A stretch of 64,000 nucleotides of DNA from Gillisia lutea (GCF_021568705.1 NZ_JAKGTH010000006.1:806001-870000), one strand, 5' to 3'. Counted from the first letter of the stretch, positions 16,291 through 26,759 are shown. Translations and numbers: made by a program. Notes: generated by a model not told the origin, from the letters alone.

Positions 16291-17841
16291 ATGAAAAAAA
16301 TCAAAAACATATATATACTAGGCTTAGTCATCATAATTGGTCTGTTCTCTTCATGTTTTAAGGACACCACTATTATGGACCTAATGGAAATTGAAGGTGT
16401 GGTTATTGACACGACTGGAATGACGGATTTTTCTGTGTATCAGTTTGAGCACCTCATTGTAGAACCAAATTTGAATACTTCTTTAACTGAAGAAAACTTG
16501 AGTTTTGAATGGAGGATCAATCTGGAACCGGGAGATACAATTTATGAAACTATTGGAACAGAAAGGAATTTAAATTTTGAGGTTGACTTTAAACCCAATG
16601 TGTCAGGCAAAAAACATCAGTTGCTATATACAGTTACAGATGAAAATACCGGTTTAGATTATATCATGGCGTGGCCCCTTACAGTAAAAAATAATATTGG
16701 AGAAGGTCTTGTAATTGCAGAGACTAGTGACGGTATAACTACCGACATCAGCCATATAATGTCTCCACAGGTTACAGCTGACTATTCGCAAGTGAGCGTT
16801 AAACATCATGTCTATTCTTCTATAAATGGAAATAGGATTCCAGGCTTGATTAAGCAAATGAGATTTGGTAATATATATGGCGTTGATGCATTGATAGGAA
16901 TAACAGATAATAGTGTTGTAAGAATAAATACATTGGACTATACATTTGCCGGAGAAAACGATGATCTCTTCTTCACCAGTACTCAAAATTATCAGCCACA
17001 GGCATTAGGTGTTTCTGTTCAAGCCGATATTTATATTGGTAACGGTAAGCTAACGTCAACTTACATGGGTGCTTCTAAGAAATTCGGATTACCTTTTGAT
17101 GCGGATTATTCTGTTCCTGATCATGTAGCTATAAATCCTTTCAATTACTACCCCTTACCGGTGAGGGTAAGTTTTTACGATGAAGAGATTGAGAAATTTA
17201 TTTACATCCCTTCCCTTTCAAGTTGGGGAGATAGGAATTTTTATGAAACCCCTGGGGTAACAGGTGGGGTTTTTAATCCTTCCAATCTGGAAAATAAAAT
17301 AAATCTGGTTTCTGGAGTAAGTACAGAAGGAGACTTTAGGCACCTGTTAAAAGATACCTTTACAGGTGAAATAGGCTTGTACGTTTTAACTGGCGGAGTA
17401 GATAACTACCCTGAAGCATTGATCCCCCCCGCTCCAAAAGCGTTCTATGATATGTCGAATGCCCCTGGAATTAATGAGGCTACAGAGTTTGTTTTCATGG
17501 ATAATCAAAAGGTGCTTTATTATGCTACCTCCACAAAGATCTATGCAATGCTCTATAGCTCTGATTCTCCTGTTTTTGAGGAGAGGTATACTGTCCCTGC
17601 TGGAGAAGAGATCACAACCCTTCAGGTGTATACTCAAGCCGATTATCCTTTTAGAGCTGAAGGAGGAGACTCCCCATATTTGGAGACGAATAATAAGCAA
17701 CTTATATTATCTACTTACGGTAGTGAAGGTAAAGTTTACCTATTACCGTTAGTAAATACTGGTGTTGGAAATATTGATGATTCAAATATCAAGGTGTTTA
17801 CTGGATTTGACCGTATAACGGCCATTACTACTCAATTATAA
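16291..17841 (+). CDS. PKD-like family surface lipoprotein
   Basis: A 516-residue lipoprotein (lipobox LFSSC, C22). An N-terminal Ig/PKD-like domain lies at about residues 35-135 (LSFEWRINLEPGDT, GKKHQLLYTVTDENTG). A longer region follows that looks like repeated beta-strand units (TQNYQPQALGVSV, DNQKVLYYATSTKIYAML), possibly a propeller. Genes of this type regularly follow SusC-SusD-DUF4843 in Bacteroidota and probably encode an extra surface binding subunit. No catalytic motif is evident. It is the last lipoprotein of the set, with 167 bases before the ABC genes. Confidence 0.72.
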   Translation: MKKIKNIYILGLVIIIGLFSSCFKDTTIMDLMEIEGVVIDTTGMTDFSVYQFEHLIVEPNLNTSLTEENLSFEWRINLEPGDTIYETIGTERNLNFEVDFKPNVSGKKHQLLYTVTDENTGLDYIMAWPLTVKNNIGEGLVIAETSDGITTDISHIMSPQVTADYSQVSVKHHVYSSINGNRIPGLIKQMRFGNIYGVDALIGITDNSVVRINTLDYTFAGENDDLFFTSTQNYQPQALGVSVQADIYIGNGKLTSTYMGASKKFGLPFDADYSVPDHVAINPFNYYPLPVRVSFYDEEIEKFIYIPSLSSWGDRNFYETPGVTGGVFNPSNLENKINLVSGVSTEGDFRHLLKDTFTGEIGLYVLTGGVDNYPEALIPPAPKAFYDMSNAPGINEATEFVFMDNQKVLYYATSTKIYAMLYSSDSPVFEERYTVPAGEEITTLQVYTQADYPFRAEGGDSPYLETNNKQLILSTYGSEGKVYLLPLVNTGVGNIDDSNIKVFTGFDRITAITTQL

Positions 17842-18008
17842 CGATTAGGTTGGGGTTTCATTGGTTATCGGGGGCCTTTTAGGTTCCTGGTATCCTCTGG
17901 AAGTGATAAGAGAATATTCTTTAAAATGAAAATTGTATTAAAATACTGCTTGCATTAAACTTGACGGGCCTGCTGTAGCCTGCTCTAAATTGAACAAATA
18001 TTATTTAA

Positions 18009-20276
18009 ATGAAGAAGATTTATAAGATAGCGAAGCTTGAGTTGAGTATATTATTTTACTCTCCAATTGCCTGGATTGTATTGATAATTTTTATCGTCCA
18101 GTGTGGGGTGACCTTCACAGGTTTAATTGATGTAAGGGAAACCAGTCAACAATTAGGTCAAAATTTAAAAGGCTTAACAGTAGATGTTTTTGGTGGGAAT
18201 CAAGGATTTTTTGCAGCAGTGCAGAATAAGTTATATCTATATATCCCCTTGTTAACCATGGGCTTAATGAGTCGCGAAATAAGTAGTGGGTCTATTAAAT
18301 TATTATATTCTTCGCCTATTACCAATCAGAAAATCATTTTTGGTAAATTTTTAGCAATGATGCTCTATGGGTTATTATTAGTTATAATATTAGGTAGCAT
18401 TGTCGCTGCAGGATTAATTTCTATAGAGTCTCTTGATGTAAAATTCGTATTGGGTGGAGTATTGGGATTATACCTTTTAATATGTGCTTATTCAGCTATA
18501 GGGCTGTTTATGTCCAGTCTTACTTCATATCAAGTAGTTGCAGCCATAAGCACCCTTGCCGTTTTAGCCGCTCTTAACTTTGTAGGAAATATTGGTCAAA
18601 GTATCGATTATGTTCGTGATATAACCTATTGGATAAGTATAACAGGTAGGGCAGATAATTTTATTAATGGTCTTATTAGCAGTAAGGATGTAATTTATTT
18701 CCTATTAGTTATTGGGTTATTTCTAGCTCTAACAATAACGAGGTTAAATAGTGGGAGGGTTTCGCGCTCAGGAATCATTAAGACAGGGAAATATGCAACC
18801 TTCGTGATTGCGGTTCTTCTAATAGGATATATAAGCTCTTTACCTGCTTTTGATGGCTATTATGATACAACTCGTTTTAAGGATAGAACTTTAACAGAAA
18901 ATAGCCAGGAGCTAATTAAAAGACTTGATAAACCTGTAAGTATAGATACTTATGTAAACGTAATTAATAGTTTTTCACATTTAGGATCACCGAAATTCAG
19001 AATTTTCGATCTGAATAAATTCAATCAGTACACTCGTTTTCTTCCAGATCTTGATATAAAATATACCACTTACTACGATTCAACTCTTAATGCTAGAGAT
19101 AATACTCCTATGACCTTGCCTGAAAGGGCCAAAAGATCTGCCACTGCTTATGGTTTTGATTATGACAAAATCTTAAGTCCGGAGGAACTTAGGGCCAATG
19201 TTGATTTAAGGCACGAGGAGAATATGTTTGTCCGGAAAGTGCGTTATGGAAATAAAGAGACCAGTCTTCGAATGTTTTATGATATGTTAACCTATCCTGG
19301 AGAGGCAGAAATTTCAGCCGCTCTCAAAAGGCTAATAACTTCCCCGGCGGTGGTTGGTGTATTAACCGGAAAAGATGAAAGAGATATTAACAAAACGGGA
19401 GATAAGGGATATAAAGATATTTTCAACTCCCTTAACTCAAGAGGTTCATTGATTAATCAAGGTTTTGATGTTGTTGAGGTCAAAATAAATTCCCTTTCAC
19501 AATCCTCTACTAATCTCACAGTATTAGTAATAGCCGATCCATTTGGAATATACTCGGAAGAGGAAATAAGCAAAATTAATACCTACATTGATAATGGAGG
19601 TAACCTTATAATAGCAGGAGAACCGGGAAAACAAGACAACTTCAATCCCCTCTTACATCAACTTGGTCTCGCATATACAGGGGGTACACTCCTTCAGGAA
19701 AGTGAAGATTATGAGCTGGATTTATTACAAACACATATTACCGAAGAAGCTACTTCCCTAGATTTTAATCTCTCTGCAAAGGATATAATTAGTTTTTCAG
19801 GTGCCGTGGGTATCTCTGTAAATGAATCTTCACAATTTGACATAATTCCAGTCATTACTACTGAGGAAGATAAGGTGTGGAATAAAGAGGGGGAATTTGA
19901 TCTAGAAACCGATGAAATTAAATTCGGAAAAGGGCTGGACACGAAAACAATAGTCCCCGTCGGGATGGCTTTAACAAGAAAGCATTCAGAAAAGCAACAA
20001 AAAATAATGGTATTCGGGGATGCAGATTTTATGAGTAATGGAGAATTGGGAAGATTTAATTTGCGCACAGAGAATTATAAATTCATTATTCAAATGTTCA
20101 AATGGTTTAGTGGCAATGAGTATCCTATAGACACTTCACGCCCTGACCCGATTGATAATAGAATTTTGCTTTCAAGAAGTCAAATTTCGTGGATGGAAAC
20201 TTTCTTTTTAGGCTTATTCCCGGTTTCTATTGCATTGTCTGGAGCATTTCTTCTTATAAGGAGAAAACGAAAATAA
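18009..20276 (+). CDS. Fused GldF/GldG-type ABC permease, copy 1
   Basis: A 755-residue inner-membrane protein. The N-terminal third (1-240) is an ABC-2 type permease with about six helices (IAWIVLIIFIVQ, LLLVIILGSIVAAGLI). A further helix at about 260-280 leads to a large periplasmic GldG-like domain (ABC_transp_aux type, about 285-720, with VGVLTGKDERD and LTVLVIADPFG). A final helix (LGLFPVSIALSGAFLLI) and a basic tail end the protein. In gliding bacteria GldF and GldG are separate proteins; here they are one chain. It is clearly paralogous to the gene at 21280, with the same N-terminal pattern of LELSILFYSPIAW. An ATPase gene lies between them, suggesting a heterodimeric permease. The transported substrate is unknown. 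Confidence 0.8.
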   Translation: MKKIYKIAKLELSILFYSPIAWIVLIIFIVQCGVTFTGLIDVRETSQQLGQNLKGLTVDVFGGNQGFFAAVQNKLYLYIPLLTMGLMSREISSGSIKLLYSSPITNQKIIFGKFLAMMLYGLLLVIILGSIVAAGLISIESLDVKFVLGGVLGLYLLICAYSAIGLFMSSLTSYQVVAAISTLAVLAALNFVGNIGQSIDYVRDITYWISITGRADNFINGLISSKDVIYFLLVIGLFLALTITRLNSGRVSRSGIIKTGKYATFVIAVLLIGYISSLPAFDGYYDTTRFKDRTLTENSQELIKRLDKPVSIDTYVNVINSFSHLGSPKFRIFDLNKFNQYTRFLPDLDIKYTTYYDSTLNARDNTPMTLPERAKRSATAYGFDYDKILSPEELRANVDLRHEENMFVRKVRYGNKETSLRMFYDMLTYPGEAEISAALKRLITSPAVVGVLTGKDERDINKTGDKGYKDIFNSLNSRGSLINQGFDVVEVKINSLSQSSTNLTVLVIADPFGIYSEEEISKINTYIDNGGNLIIAGEPGKQDNFNPLLHQLGLAYTGGTLLQESEDYELDLLQTHITEEATSLDFNLSAKDIISFSGAVGISVNESSQFDIIPVITTEEDKVWNKEGEFDLETDEIKFGKGLDTKTIVPVGMALTRKHSEKQQKIMVFGDADFMSNGELGRFNLRTENYKFIIQMFKWFSGNEYPIDTSRPDPIDNRILLSRSQISWMETFFLGLFPVSIALSGAFLLIRRKRK

Positions 20277-20301
20277 AAAAATAACAGTAAAAATATTAGA
20301 G

Positions 20302-21267
20302 ATGGAAGGAAGTATAGCACAAATAAAACACCTCTCACATAGATACAGTAAAGACTGGGCTATTAGAGATATCAATTTTGAAATATCAAATAAAGGAATT
20401 TTGGGATTGCTAGGATCTAACGGTGCTGGTAAATCAACTACCATGAATATTCTTTGTGGGGTTATTAACCAAACAGAAGGTGAGGCTTTTATAGATGGAA
20501 TTAATGTTAGAGAGAATCCGGTAGAGGCCAAGAAATTAATTGGATTTCTGCCTCAGAAAGCACCTTTACATTTAGAATTAACAGTAGATGAATATCTAAC
20601 TCATTGTGCTCATTTAAGATCAATCCCAACAGAAAAAATTAAAACCGCTCTAGAACTTGCAAAGGCGAAGTGTGGGATTAGTCATTTCAGTAAGCGGGTT
20701 TTGCGCAATCTTTCAGGAGGGTATCAGCAAAGAGTTGGCTTAGCACAGGCTATAATTCATAACCCTAAGTTGGTAGTTCTAGACGAACCTACTAACGGGT
20801 TGGACCCAAATCAAATACTGGAGGTAAGAAAATTAATTAAAGAAATTGCAGAGGACAGAGCAGTTATTCTCTCTACACATATACTGTCAGAAGTTCAAGC
20901 AACCTGTGATAATATAGTAATGATAGAAAATGGCCAAACTGTATTTTCTGATACGCTCTATGCTTTTAATAATTATATAGAGCCAGATACACTCATTATG
21001 GAAATGGAAAATGCTCCATCTAATGATGAATTGCTTTCTATACATGGTGTAACCGGAGTAGAAATAATAAATAAAAATAAACTTAGAATAAGGTTTAGCA
21101 CTGGCCCAGAAATTACGAAAACTTTAATTGCTACCTGTGTAATGAAAAATTGGCCATTAACTGAGATTTATCTTGAAAAAACCTCTTTGGACGGAGTATT
21201 TGCTCAGCTATCAAAAAAGCCTCAAGATAAATTCACTGAGACTATTTCTGAAATTTCCGGAAATTAA
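20302..21267 (+). CDS. ABC transporter ATP-binding protein (GldA-like)
   Basis: A cytosolic ATPase of the ABC-2 export class, 321 residues. Walker A GSNGAGKST (K44), signature LSGGYQQR, Walker B LVVLDEP followed by the D-loop NGLD, and switch histidine in STHILSE. The C-terminal 90 residues form the extra domain typical of ABC-2 ATPases. It resembles GldA, the ATPase of the gliding-related complex. It sits between the two fused GldF/GldG-type permease genes with gaps of 25 and 12 bases, so it most likely powers both. Confidence 0.92.
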   Translation: MEGSIAQIKHLSHRYSKDWAIRDINFEISNKGILGLLGSNGAGKSTTMNILCGVINQTEGEAFIDGINVRENPVEAKKLIGFLPQKAPLHLELTVDEYLTHCAHLRSIPTEKIKTALELAKAKCGISHFSKRVLRNLSGGYQQRVGLAQAIIHNPKLVVLDEPTNGLDPNQILEVRKLIKEIAEDRAVILSTHILSEVQATCDNIVMIENGQTVFSDTLYAFNNYIEPDTLIMEMENAPSNDELLSIHGVTGVEIINKNKLRIRFSTGPEITKTLIATCVMKNWPLTEIYLEKTSLDGVFAQLSKKPQDKFTETISEISGN

Positions 21268-21279
21268 AAAGAACTAATA

Positions 21280-23544
21280 ATGAAAAAAATATTTAGAATA
21301 GCCCGGTTAGAGCTAAGCATTCTTTTTTATTCTCCAATTGCTTGGCTTATACTTATAATTTTTATCGTTCAAACTGGCCTAACGTTTACAGAGCTTTTGT
21401 ATTCTCAGGAAACAAACCAGCAGTTGGGAAGACCTCTTAATGTACTTTCTAAAGTACTGTTTGCCGGTGAGGATGGTATTCTAGCCACGGTTCAAAGAAA
21501 TTTATACCTATATATTCCATTGCTTACTATGGGGCTGTTCAGCCGGGAAACTAGCAGTGGCAGTTTTAAATTGTTATTGTCCTCACCGGTAAGTGTTTCT
21601 CAAATAGTATTCGGTAAGTTTTTATCAATGATGGGATATGCCTTTTTGTTATGTCTTATTCTGGCAAGTTTTATAATTTCAGGACTAATCTCCATTGAAG
21701 CTCTAGATATTAAATTTGTATTGGGAGGTGTATTTGGTATTTATCTATTGATTTGTGCGTATTCGGCTATAGGCTTATTTATGTCCAGTCTTACAACATA
21801 TCAGGTAGTAGCGGCAATTAGTACTCTTGCTATTTTAGCCGCTCTTAATTTCGTAGGGAATTTGGGTCAGAGTTATGATTTTGTGCGAGATATAACCTAT
21901 TGGTTGTCAATATCGGGTAGAGCAGATAATTTTGTCAATGGTCTAGTTAGCAGTAAAGATATTATTTATTTCCTACTTGTAATAGGACTTTTTATTAGTC
22001 TTGCCATACTTAAACTTAAGGATGAAAGAAAATCAAGAACGAAGCCTGTAAAAATCATTCGCTATACCTCGCTTATATTGATGGTTGTTGCCATAGGCTA
22101 CATTTCTTCCTTACCAACAATTAACGTCTATTATGATTCTACTAGATTTAAAGATAGAACTCTTACTGAAACATCACAGGAAATTGTAACTAAGTTAAAT
22201 AAGCCGGTAAATATTACCACTTATGTTAATGTGGTTCATTATAGCGCTGGGTACGGAGCGCCTAAAAACAGGATAAAAGATCTTAACCAGTTTGAGCAAT
22301 ACAGAAGATTTTTACCAGAAATGGAAATGAAGTACGTTACTTATTACGACACCTTGGTAAGGTACAACGATACAACTAAAACTTTATTGGAAAAAGCTAA
22401 AAGAGCTGCGTCTGCTCATAAATTCAATTTTGATGATTTATTAAGCCCTGTTGAAATAAAAGAAAAGATTAATCTTATTCCTGAAGATAATCGATTAGTG
22501 CGTATACTAGAATATAATGGTAAAAGTACTCCATTAAGGATGTTTGATGATATGTTGGTGTATCCTAAGGAAGCGGAAATTTCAGCAGCTTTAAAGCGTT
22601 TAGTTGAAAAGCCTGGCCTAGTAGGGGTTATTTCTGGAAATGGAGAACGTGGTACGAATACCATGGAAGATGGATCTTATAAGATAATAACAAAAGGTTT
22701 AAATGTTAGGGGCTCATTGCTAAATCAGGGGTTTGATATTGTTGATATCCCCCTTAATTCTACTAAAGAAATCCCTGAAAATCTTGATGTACTAGTACTA
22801 GCTGATCCAAAAAAAGAATATTCTCCAGCACAAATTGATAAAATATCCCATTTTATTAAAAGCGGAGGGAACCTTATGATTGCAGGGGAGCCTGACAGAA
22901 GGGAGCTTATAAATCCAATTCTTAAAACAATAGGGCTAAAATTGATAGAAGGGACTTTGCTTCAGGAAACTGAAAATTATGAATACGATCTTATTCAAGG
23001 AGATTTTACATCTTATGCTCCAAAATTTGGACAGTCGTTTTATGAAAAAGCCATTGTTAGTTTTCCAGGAGCTGGTGCTATAATTTATAATGATAGTACC
23101 GATTTCGATATTTCGCCCATTCTCGTTTCAGATCCTACAAGTGTTTGGAATAAGCTTGGGGATTTTGATCTGGATACTCAAAAAATAGAATTTGATCCAG
23201 CAACAGATCAAAAAAATACCGCTGCTTTAGCCGTAGCGCTGGAGAGACAGGTAAATGGAAAGAACCAAAAAATCATGGTATTTGGAGATGCTGATTTCAT
23301 GGGAAATAGCGAAATGACAAGGAACAATTTGAATACCGTCAATTCTTCTTTTGTAGTACGGATGTTCAGATGGTTTAGTAATGGGAAATATCCTGTTAAT
23401 ACTGCAAGACCGGCAGCTTTAGACAAGACTATTCTGGTTTCTCGTTCAGAGATAGAGATAATGAAAGGAATTTATGCAGGATTATTCCCTGTGCTTATTG
23501 GTGGGCTGGGAATGTTCATATTAATTCGACGAAAAAGACAGTAA
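21280..23544 (+). CDS. Fused GldF/GldG-type ABC permease, copy 2
   Basis: A 754-residue paralogue of the protein at 18009, collinear over its whole length: ABC-2 permease part (1-240), linker helix (about 258-278), large periplasmic GldG-like domain (about 285-715, with VGVISGNGERG and LDVLVLADPKKEY) and C-terminal helix (LFPVLIGGLGMFILI). Shared blocks such as YSAIGLFMSSLTTYQVVAAI show a duplication of the whole fused gene, later diverged in the periplasmic part. It begins 12 bases after the ATPase stop. The M16 peptidase gene follows after 74 bases, probably in the same operon. Confidence 0.8.
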   Translation: MKKIFRIARLELSILFYSPIAWLILIIFIVQTGLTFTELLYSQETNQQLGRPLNVLSKVLFAGEDGILATVQRNLYLYIPLLTMGLFSRETSSGSFKLLLSSPVSVSQIVFGKFLSMMGYAFLLCLILASFIISGLISIEALDIKFVLGGVFGIYLLICAYSAIGLFMSSLTTYQVVAAISTLAILAALNFVGNLGQSYDFVRDITYWLSISGRADNFVNGLVSSKDIIYFLLVIGLFISLAILKLKDERKSRTKPVKIIRYTSLILMVVAIGYISSLPTINVYYDSTRFKDRTLTETSQEIVTKLNKPVNITTYVNVVHYSAGYGAPKNRIKDLNQFEQYRRFLPEMEMKYVTYYDTLVRYNDTTKTLLEKAKRAASAHKFNFDDLLSPVEIKEKINLIPEDNRLVRILEYNGKSTPLRMFDDMLVYPKEAEISAALKRLVEKPGLVGVISGNGERGTNTMEDGSYKIITKGLNVRGSLLNQGFDIVDIPLNSTKEIPENLDVLVLADPKKEYSPAQIDKISHFIKSGGNLMIAGEPDRRELINPILKTIGLKLIEGTLLQETENYEYDLIQGDFTSYAPKFGQSFYEKAIVSFPGAGAIIYNDSTDFDISPILVSDPTSVWNKLGDFDLDTQKIEFDPATDQKNTAALAVALERQVNGKNQKIMVFGDADFMGNSEMTRNNLNTVNSSFVVRMFRWFSNGKYPVNTARPAALDKTILVSRSEIEIMKGIYAGLFPVLIGGLGMFILIRRKRQ

Positions 23545-23618
23545 TAAAATTTTCCAGCTACCTATTTTCTGAGTTTATCAGTAAATGGGAATGTATTAAT
23601 GAATGCAAAATAAAAATT

Positions 23619-26435
23619 ATGCAAAAAATAATAATTGTACTATTTCTTTTTCTTATTTGTGGGATAAGTGTTTTTTCCCAAGAAGAGAACAGCTTAAATA
23701 GAATCCCTTTAGATACAGCCGTAAAAATTGGGAAATTGCCTAACGGAATAACCTATTATATTAGAAAGAATTCAGAGCCACGAGAACGGGCAGAGTTAAA
23801 TTTAGTTATAAAAGCAGGTTCCCTACAGGAAAATGACCTTCAAAAAGGTTTAGCTCATTTTACCGAACACATGGCATTCAATGGTACAAAAAGTTTTCCG
23901 AAGAACGATCTTATAGATTATTTACAGAAGTCTGGAGTGAGGTTCGGTGCTGATCTTAATGCTTATACCGGATTTGATGAAACGGTTTATCAACTCCCTA
24001 TTCCCACAGATGATCCAAAACTTTTGGAGTCAGCATTTCAAATTCTTTCTGAATGGGCAGGAGATATCTCTTTTGAAGCAGAAGAGATAGAGAATGAAAG
24101 AGGGGTGATTATAGAAGAAGAAAGACAACGAGGAAAAAATGTTTCAGAAAGGCTTAGTAAGAAATTAATGCCCATTTTGCTTGCAAATTCCAGATATAGG
24201 GATCGTCTCCCAATTGGGGAAACAGCTGTCATTAATAATTTTGAACATAAAACGCTAAAAGCTTATTATAATGATTATTACCGGCCAGAACTTCAAGCTG
24301 TTATTGCTGTGGGGGATTTTAAAATAGAGATGGTAGAAGAGCTAATAATTAAAAACTTTTCATCTTTAACAGAAAAAGGTAATTCTCCGGAATTAAAGGA
24401 ATATCTCATTCCGAATAATCTTGAACCATTAGTTAAAATTGCCACCGATCCAGAGTTCCCTTACACGGTAGCTTCAATTATTTATAAGCATCCTGAAACA
24501 ATTACGAGAACAGAAGGCGATTTTAGAAATGCTATAATTCGCAGTGCTGCAAGTAGTATGATCTCTAATAGGGTGCAGGAAATGGTTAAAAATGGAAATG
24601 CTCCATTTTTAGATGCCGGCGTTGGTTACGGCCCGTTTCAAGGAGGTATGGTTAAAATGGATGCTTTTTCCATTCAGGTAGTTGCTAAAAAACCTGAGGA
24701 ATTGAAGGAAGCTATAGATGGTATTATGAATGAGATTGATAAAATGCTAAAGTTTGGTTTTACTGAAACAGAGTTTGAGAGAGTGAAAACAACCTTTATG
24801 ACATCCATAGAGAAGAGCTTAATGGAAAAAGATAAGATATCGTCTGCAGGATACCTTAAGCAATATTTAAAACATTTTACCTCCGGAGCGGCTATAATGA
24901 GTTTGGATTATTCTTATGATTTCTATAAGAATAATTTAGAAAAAATTACTCTTAAGGAAGTAAATGAAATGGGAGCTAGCTTTATTACTGCAGAAAATCA
25001 GATCATTCTGGTGCAAGCTCCTGAGGAAAGCAAAGATGCTTTACCTAGTGAAAAGACTCTTAGTGCTTGGGTAAACAATAAAAATAGAAGTGTTTCTGAA
25101 TATATAGATGACATAATAGATGCTCCGCTAATAGAAGATAAATTACTAGGGGCTAAGGTGATAAAGTCCAAAGTTCATAAATCTATAAAAACTACCGAGG
25201 TGGAACTTTCTAATGGGGTGCGTATTGTATTGAAACCCACAGATTTTAAGAACGATGAAATTCTGTTCACCGCATTTAGTCCGGGAGGGGTATCCCTGGC
25301 GAAAGAAGCTGAAATAACATCAGCAAAGATGGCTGATAATATTATAGCTTCTTCGGGAATAGGAAAGTTTAATTCTAACCAACTTAGCAAACTTCTTACA
25401 GGAAAATCTTTGGGAGTGGGTCCATATATTGGTACATATTCGGAAGGTATTAAAGGCTTCTCTTCTAAAAAAGATATCGAGTCCGCTCTTAAGTTGATCT
25501 ATCTTTATTTCAGCCACCCCAGAAAAGATACTGTTGCATTTAATAGAGTAATGGAAAATACCAGAGTAGCTATTGAGGGTAAATCTTCTAACCCAATGTC
25601 CGTTTTTCAAGACACAATAAATACCGCAATGAATGGTTTGGGGGCCTGGGCGGCAAGTACTACCTTAAAGAGTCTTGAAAAAGTTTCTTTAGATAAATCT
25701 TATAATTTTTATCAGGAGAGATTTGCAGATATTGGAGACTTCACATTTTTATTTGTAGGTAATTTTAAGACGGAACAGCTTCTTCCTCTTTTAGAAAAAT
25801 ATCTTGGATCTTTGCCCTCTAAAAATAATAAAGAATCGTTTAGAGATATTGGCTTAAAACCTTTGCCCGGTAAAGTAGTTAAAAAGGTATATAGGGGTTT
25901 AGAAGATAAAGCAGTAGTAGTTCTTTCTTATCACGATAAGTATAAATATTCAAAAGATAATAACTTAAAATTAAAAGCGCTTAAATCGGCGTTAGAAACT
26001 AGATTATTAGAAAGGCTCCGAGAAAAGGAGAGTGGAGTTTATAGTCCATCGGTAAGTCTTAGCTATGTTAAAATACCTTCACCATATTATTCGCTGGCCG
26101 TTTCTTTTAGTTGTGCAAGTGATAGAGTTGAACAGCTGGTTGAAGCTACCCGACAAGAAATTGAAGCTATGCGTGCTGAGGGGCCTACGTCGCTAGAAAT
26201 TGATAAGTTTGTCGCTCAGGAAAAAAGACAGCATGAAGTGGCATTAAGAACTAATAATTTTTGGCTTAGTTACTTAAAGAATGTTTATGCTAAAGAAAGT
26301 GATATTAATAGTGTTAATACTTACTCTAGACGATTGGATAATTTGAAGGCACAAAAAATGAAAAAATCTGCAAGAAAATTGTTGGATACCGAGGGAAGTC
26401 AGGAGTTAATACTTTTACCTGAGAATAAAAAATAA
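23619..26435 (+). CDS. Exported M16 (insulinase/pitrilysin) family zinc peptidase
   Basis: A 938-residue peptidase with a signal peptide (ending ISVFSQ), so periplasmic or outer-membrane associated. The first M16 half holds the inverted zinc motif HFTEH (H80, E83, H84) and a downstream glutamate in the ENERGVIIEEE block. The R/Y-containing second half (about residues 520-930) is the inactive M16_C-type partner that completes the clam shell. The length is typical of full pitrilysin-type proteins. It closes locus A and would degrade peptides delivered by the SusCD system or handled by the ABC complex; that link is inferred from gene order. A weak stem-loop follows at 26483-26514. Confidence 0.9.
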   Translation: MQKIIIVLFLFLICGISVFSQEENSLNRIPLDTAVKIGKLPNGITYYIRKNSEPRERAELNLVIKAGSLQENDLQKGLAHFTEHMAFNGTKSFPKNDLIDYLQKSGVRFGADLNAYTGFDETVYQLPIPTDDPKLLESAFQILSEWAGDISFEAEEIENERGVIIEEERQRGKNVSERLSKKLMPILLANSRYRDRLPIGETAVINNFEHKTLKAYYNDYYRPELQAVIAVGDFKIEMVEELIIKNFSSLTEKGNSPELKEYLIPNNLEPLVKIATDPEFPYTVASIIYKHPETITRTEGDFRNAIIRSAASSMISNRVQEMVKNGNAPFLDAGVGYGPFQGGMVKMDAFSIQVVAKKPEELKEAIDGIMNEIDKMLKFGFTETEFERVKTTFMTSIEKSLMEKDKISSAGYLKQYLKHFTSGAAIMSLDYSYDFYKNNLEKITLKEVNEMGASFITAENQIILVQAPEESKDALPSEKTLSAWVNNKNRSVSEYIDDIIDAPLIEDKLLGAKVIKSKVHKSIKTTEVELSNGVRIVLKPTDFKNDEILFTAFSPGGVSLAKEAEITSAKMADNIIASSGIGKFNSNQLSKLLTGKSLGVGPYIGTYSEGIKGFSSKKDIESALKLIYLYFSHPRKDTVAFNRVMENTRVAIEGKSSNPMSVFQDTINTAMNGLGAWAASTTLKSLEKVSLDKSYNFYQERFADIGDFTFLFVGNFKTEQLLPLLEKYLGSLPSKNNKESFRDIGLKPLPGKVVKKVYRGLEDKAVVVLSYHDKYKYSKDNNLKLKALKSALETRLLERLREKESGVYSPSVSLSYVKIPSPYYSLAVSFSCASDRVEQLVEATRQEIEAMRAEGPTSLEIDKFVAQEKRQHEVALRTNNFWLSYLKNVYAKESDINSVNTYSRRLDNLKAQKMKKSARKLLDTEGSQELILLPENKK

Positions 26436-26759
26436 GTATTACAGCTTATATAATTGATTAGCCAACATAGATCAATTTTTGTGATACTCCGCATTTTTTT
26501 TAATGTGGAGTATCGTCATTTCTAAGAAGCATAATTATATTTTCTACTTATACTACCGTTACAGGAGGTAATTGAAATTATTTAATAACCCCTTGCCAAT
26601 CAATTTTTAAGTTAGTGTACTATTTCAATATAAATACCTAATTTTCTTTGCAGTAACCCTTTTGAGGTTCCAAAATTTAAAAATTACTTAACCAAAGCTT
26701 AAACAAGATTGAACGGTTTAAGTTGCGGGATTGTTTTCATTTGTTATACCTGCAAACAA
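26436..26759 (+). other. Intergenic region between loci A and B
   Basis: It contains the stem-loop at 26483-26514 just after the M16 gene. The rest is AT-rich upstream DNA of the second sigma factor gene. No exact TAnnTTTG box was seen near the chosen ATG. Confidence 0.55.
26483..26514 (+). terminator. Weak terminator-like stem-loop after the M16 gene
   Basis: A 12-bp stem with one G-T pair (gatactccgcat with atgtggagtatc) and a T-rich 8-base loop. No long T-run follows the stem, so termination is uncertain. Confidence 0.45.

Noticed and set aside
18009-23544. A gliding-motility gldF/gldG operon
   Set aside because: The permease and periplasmic parts are fused and duplicated, and the neighbours are SusCD and M16 genes and not gliding genes.
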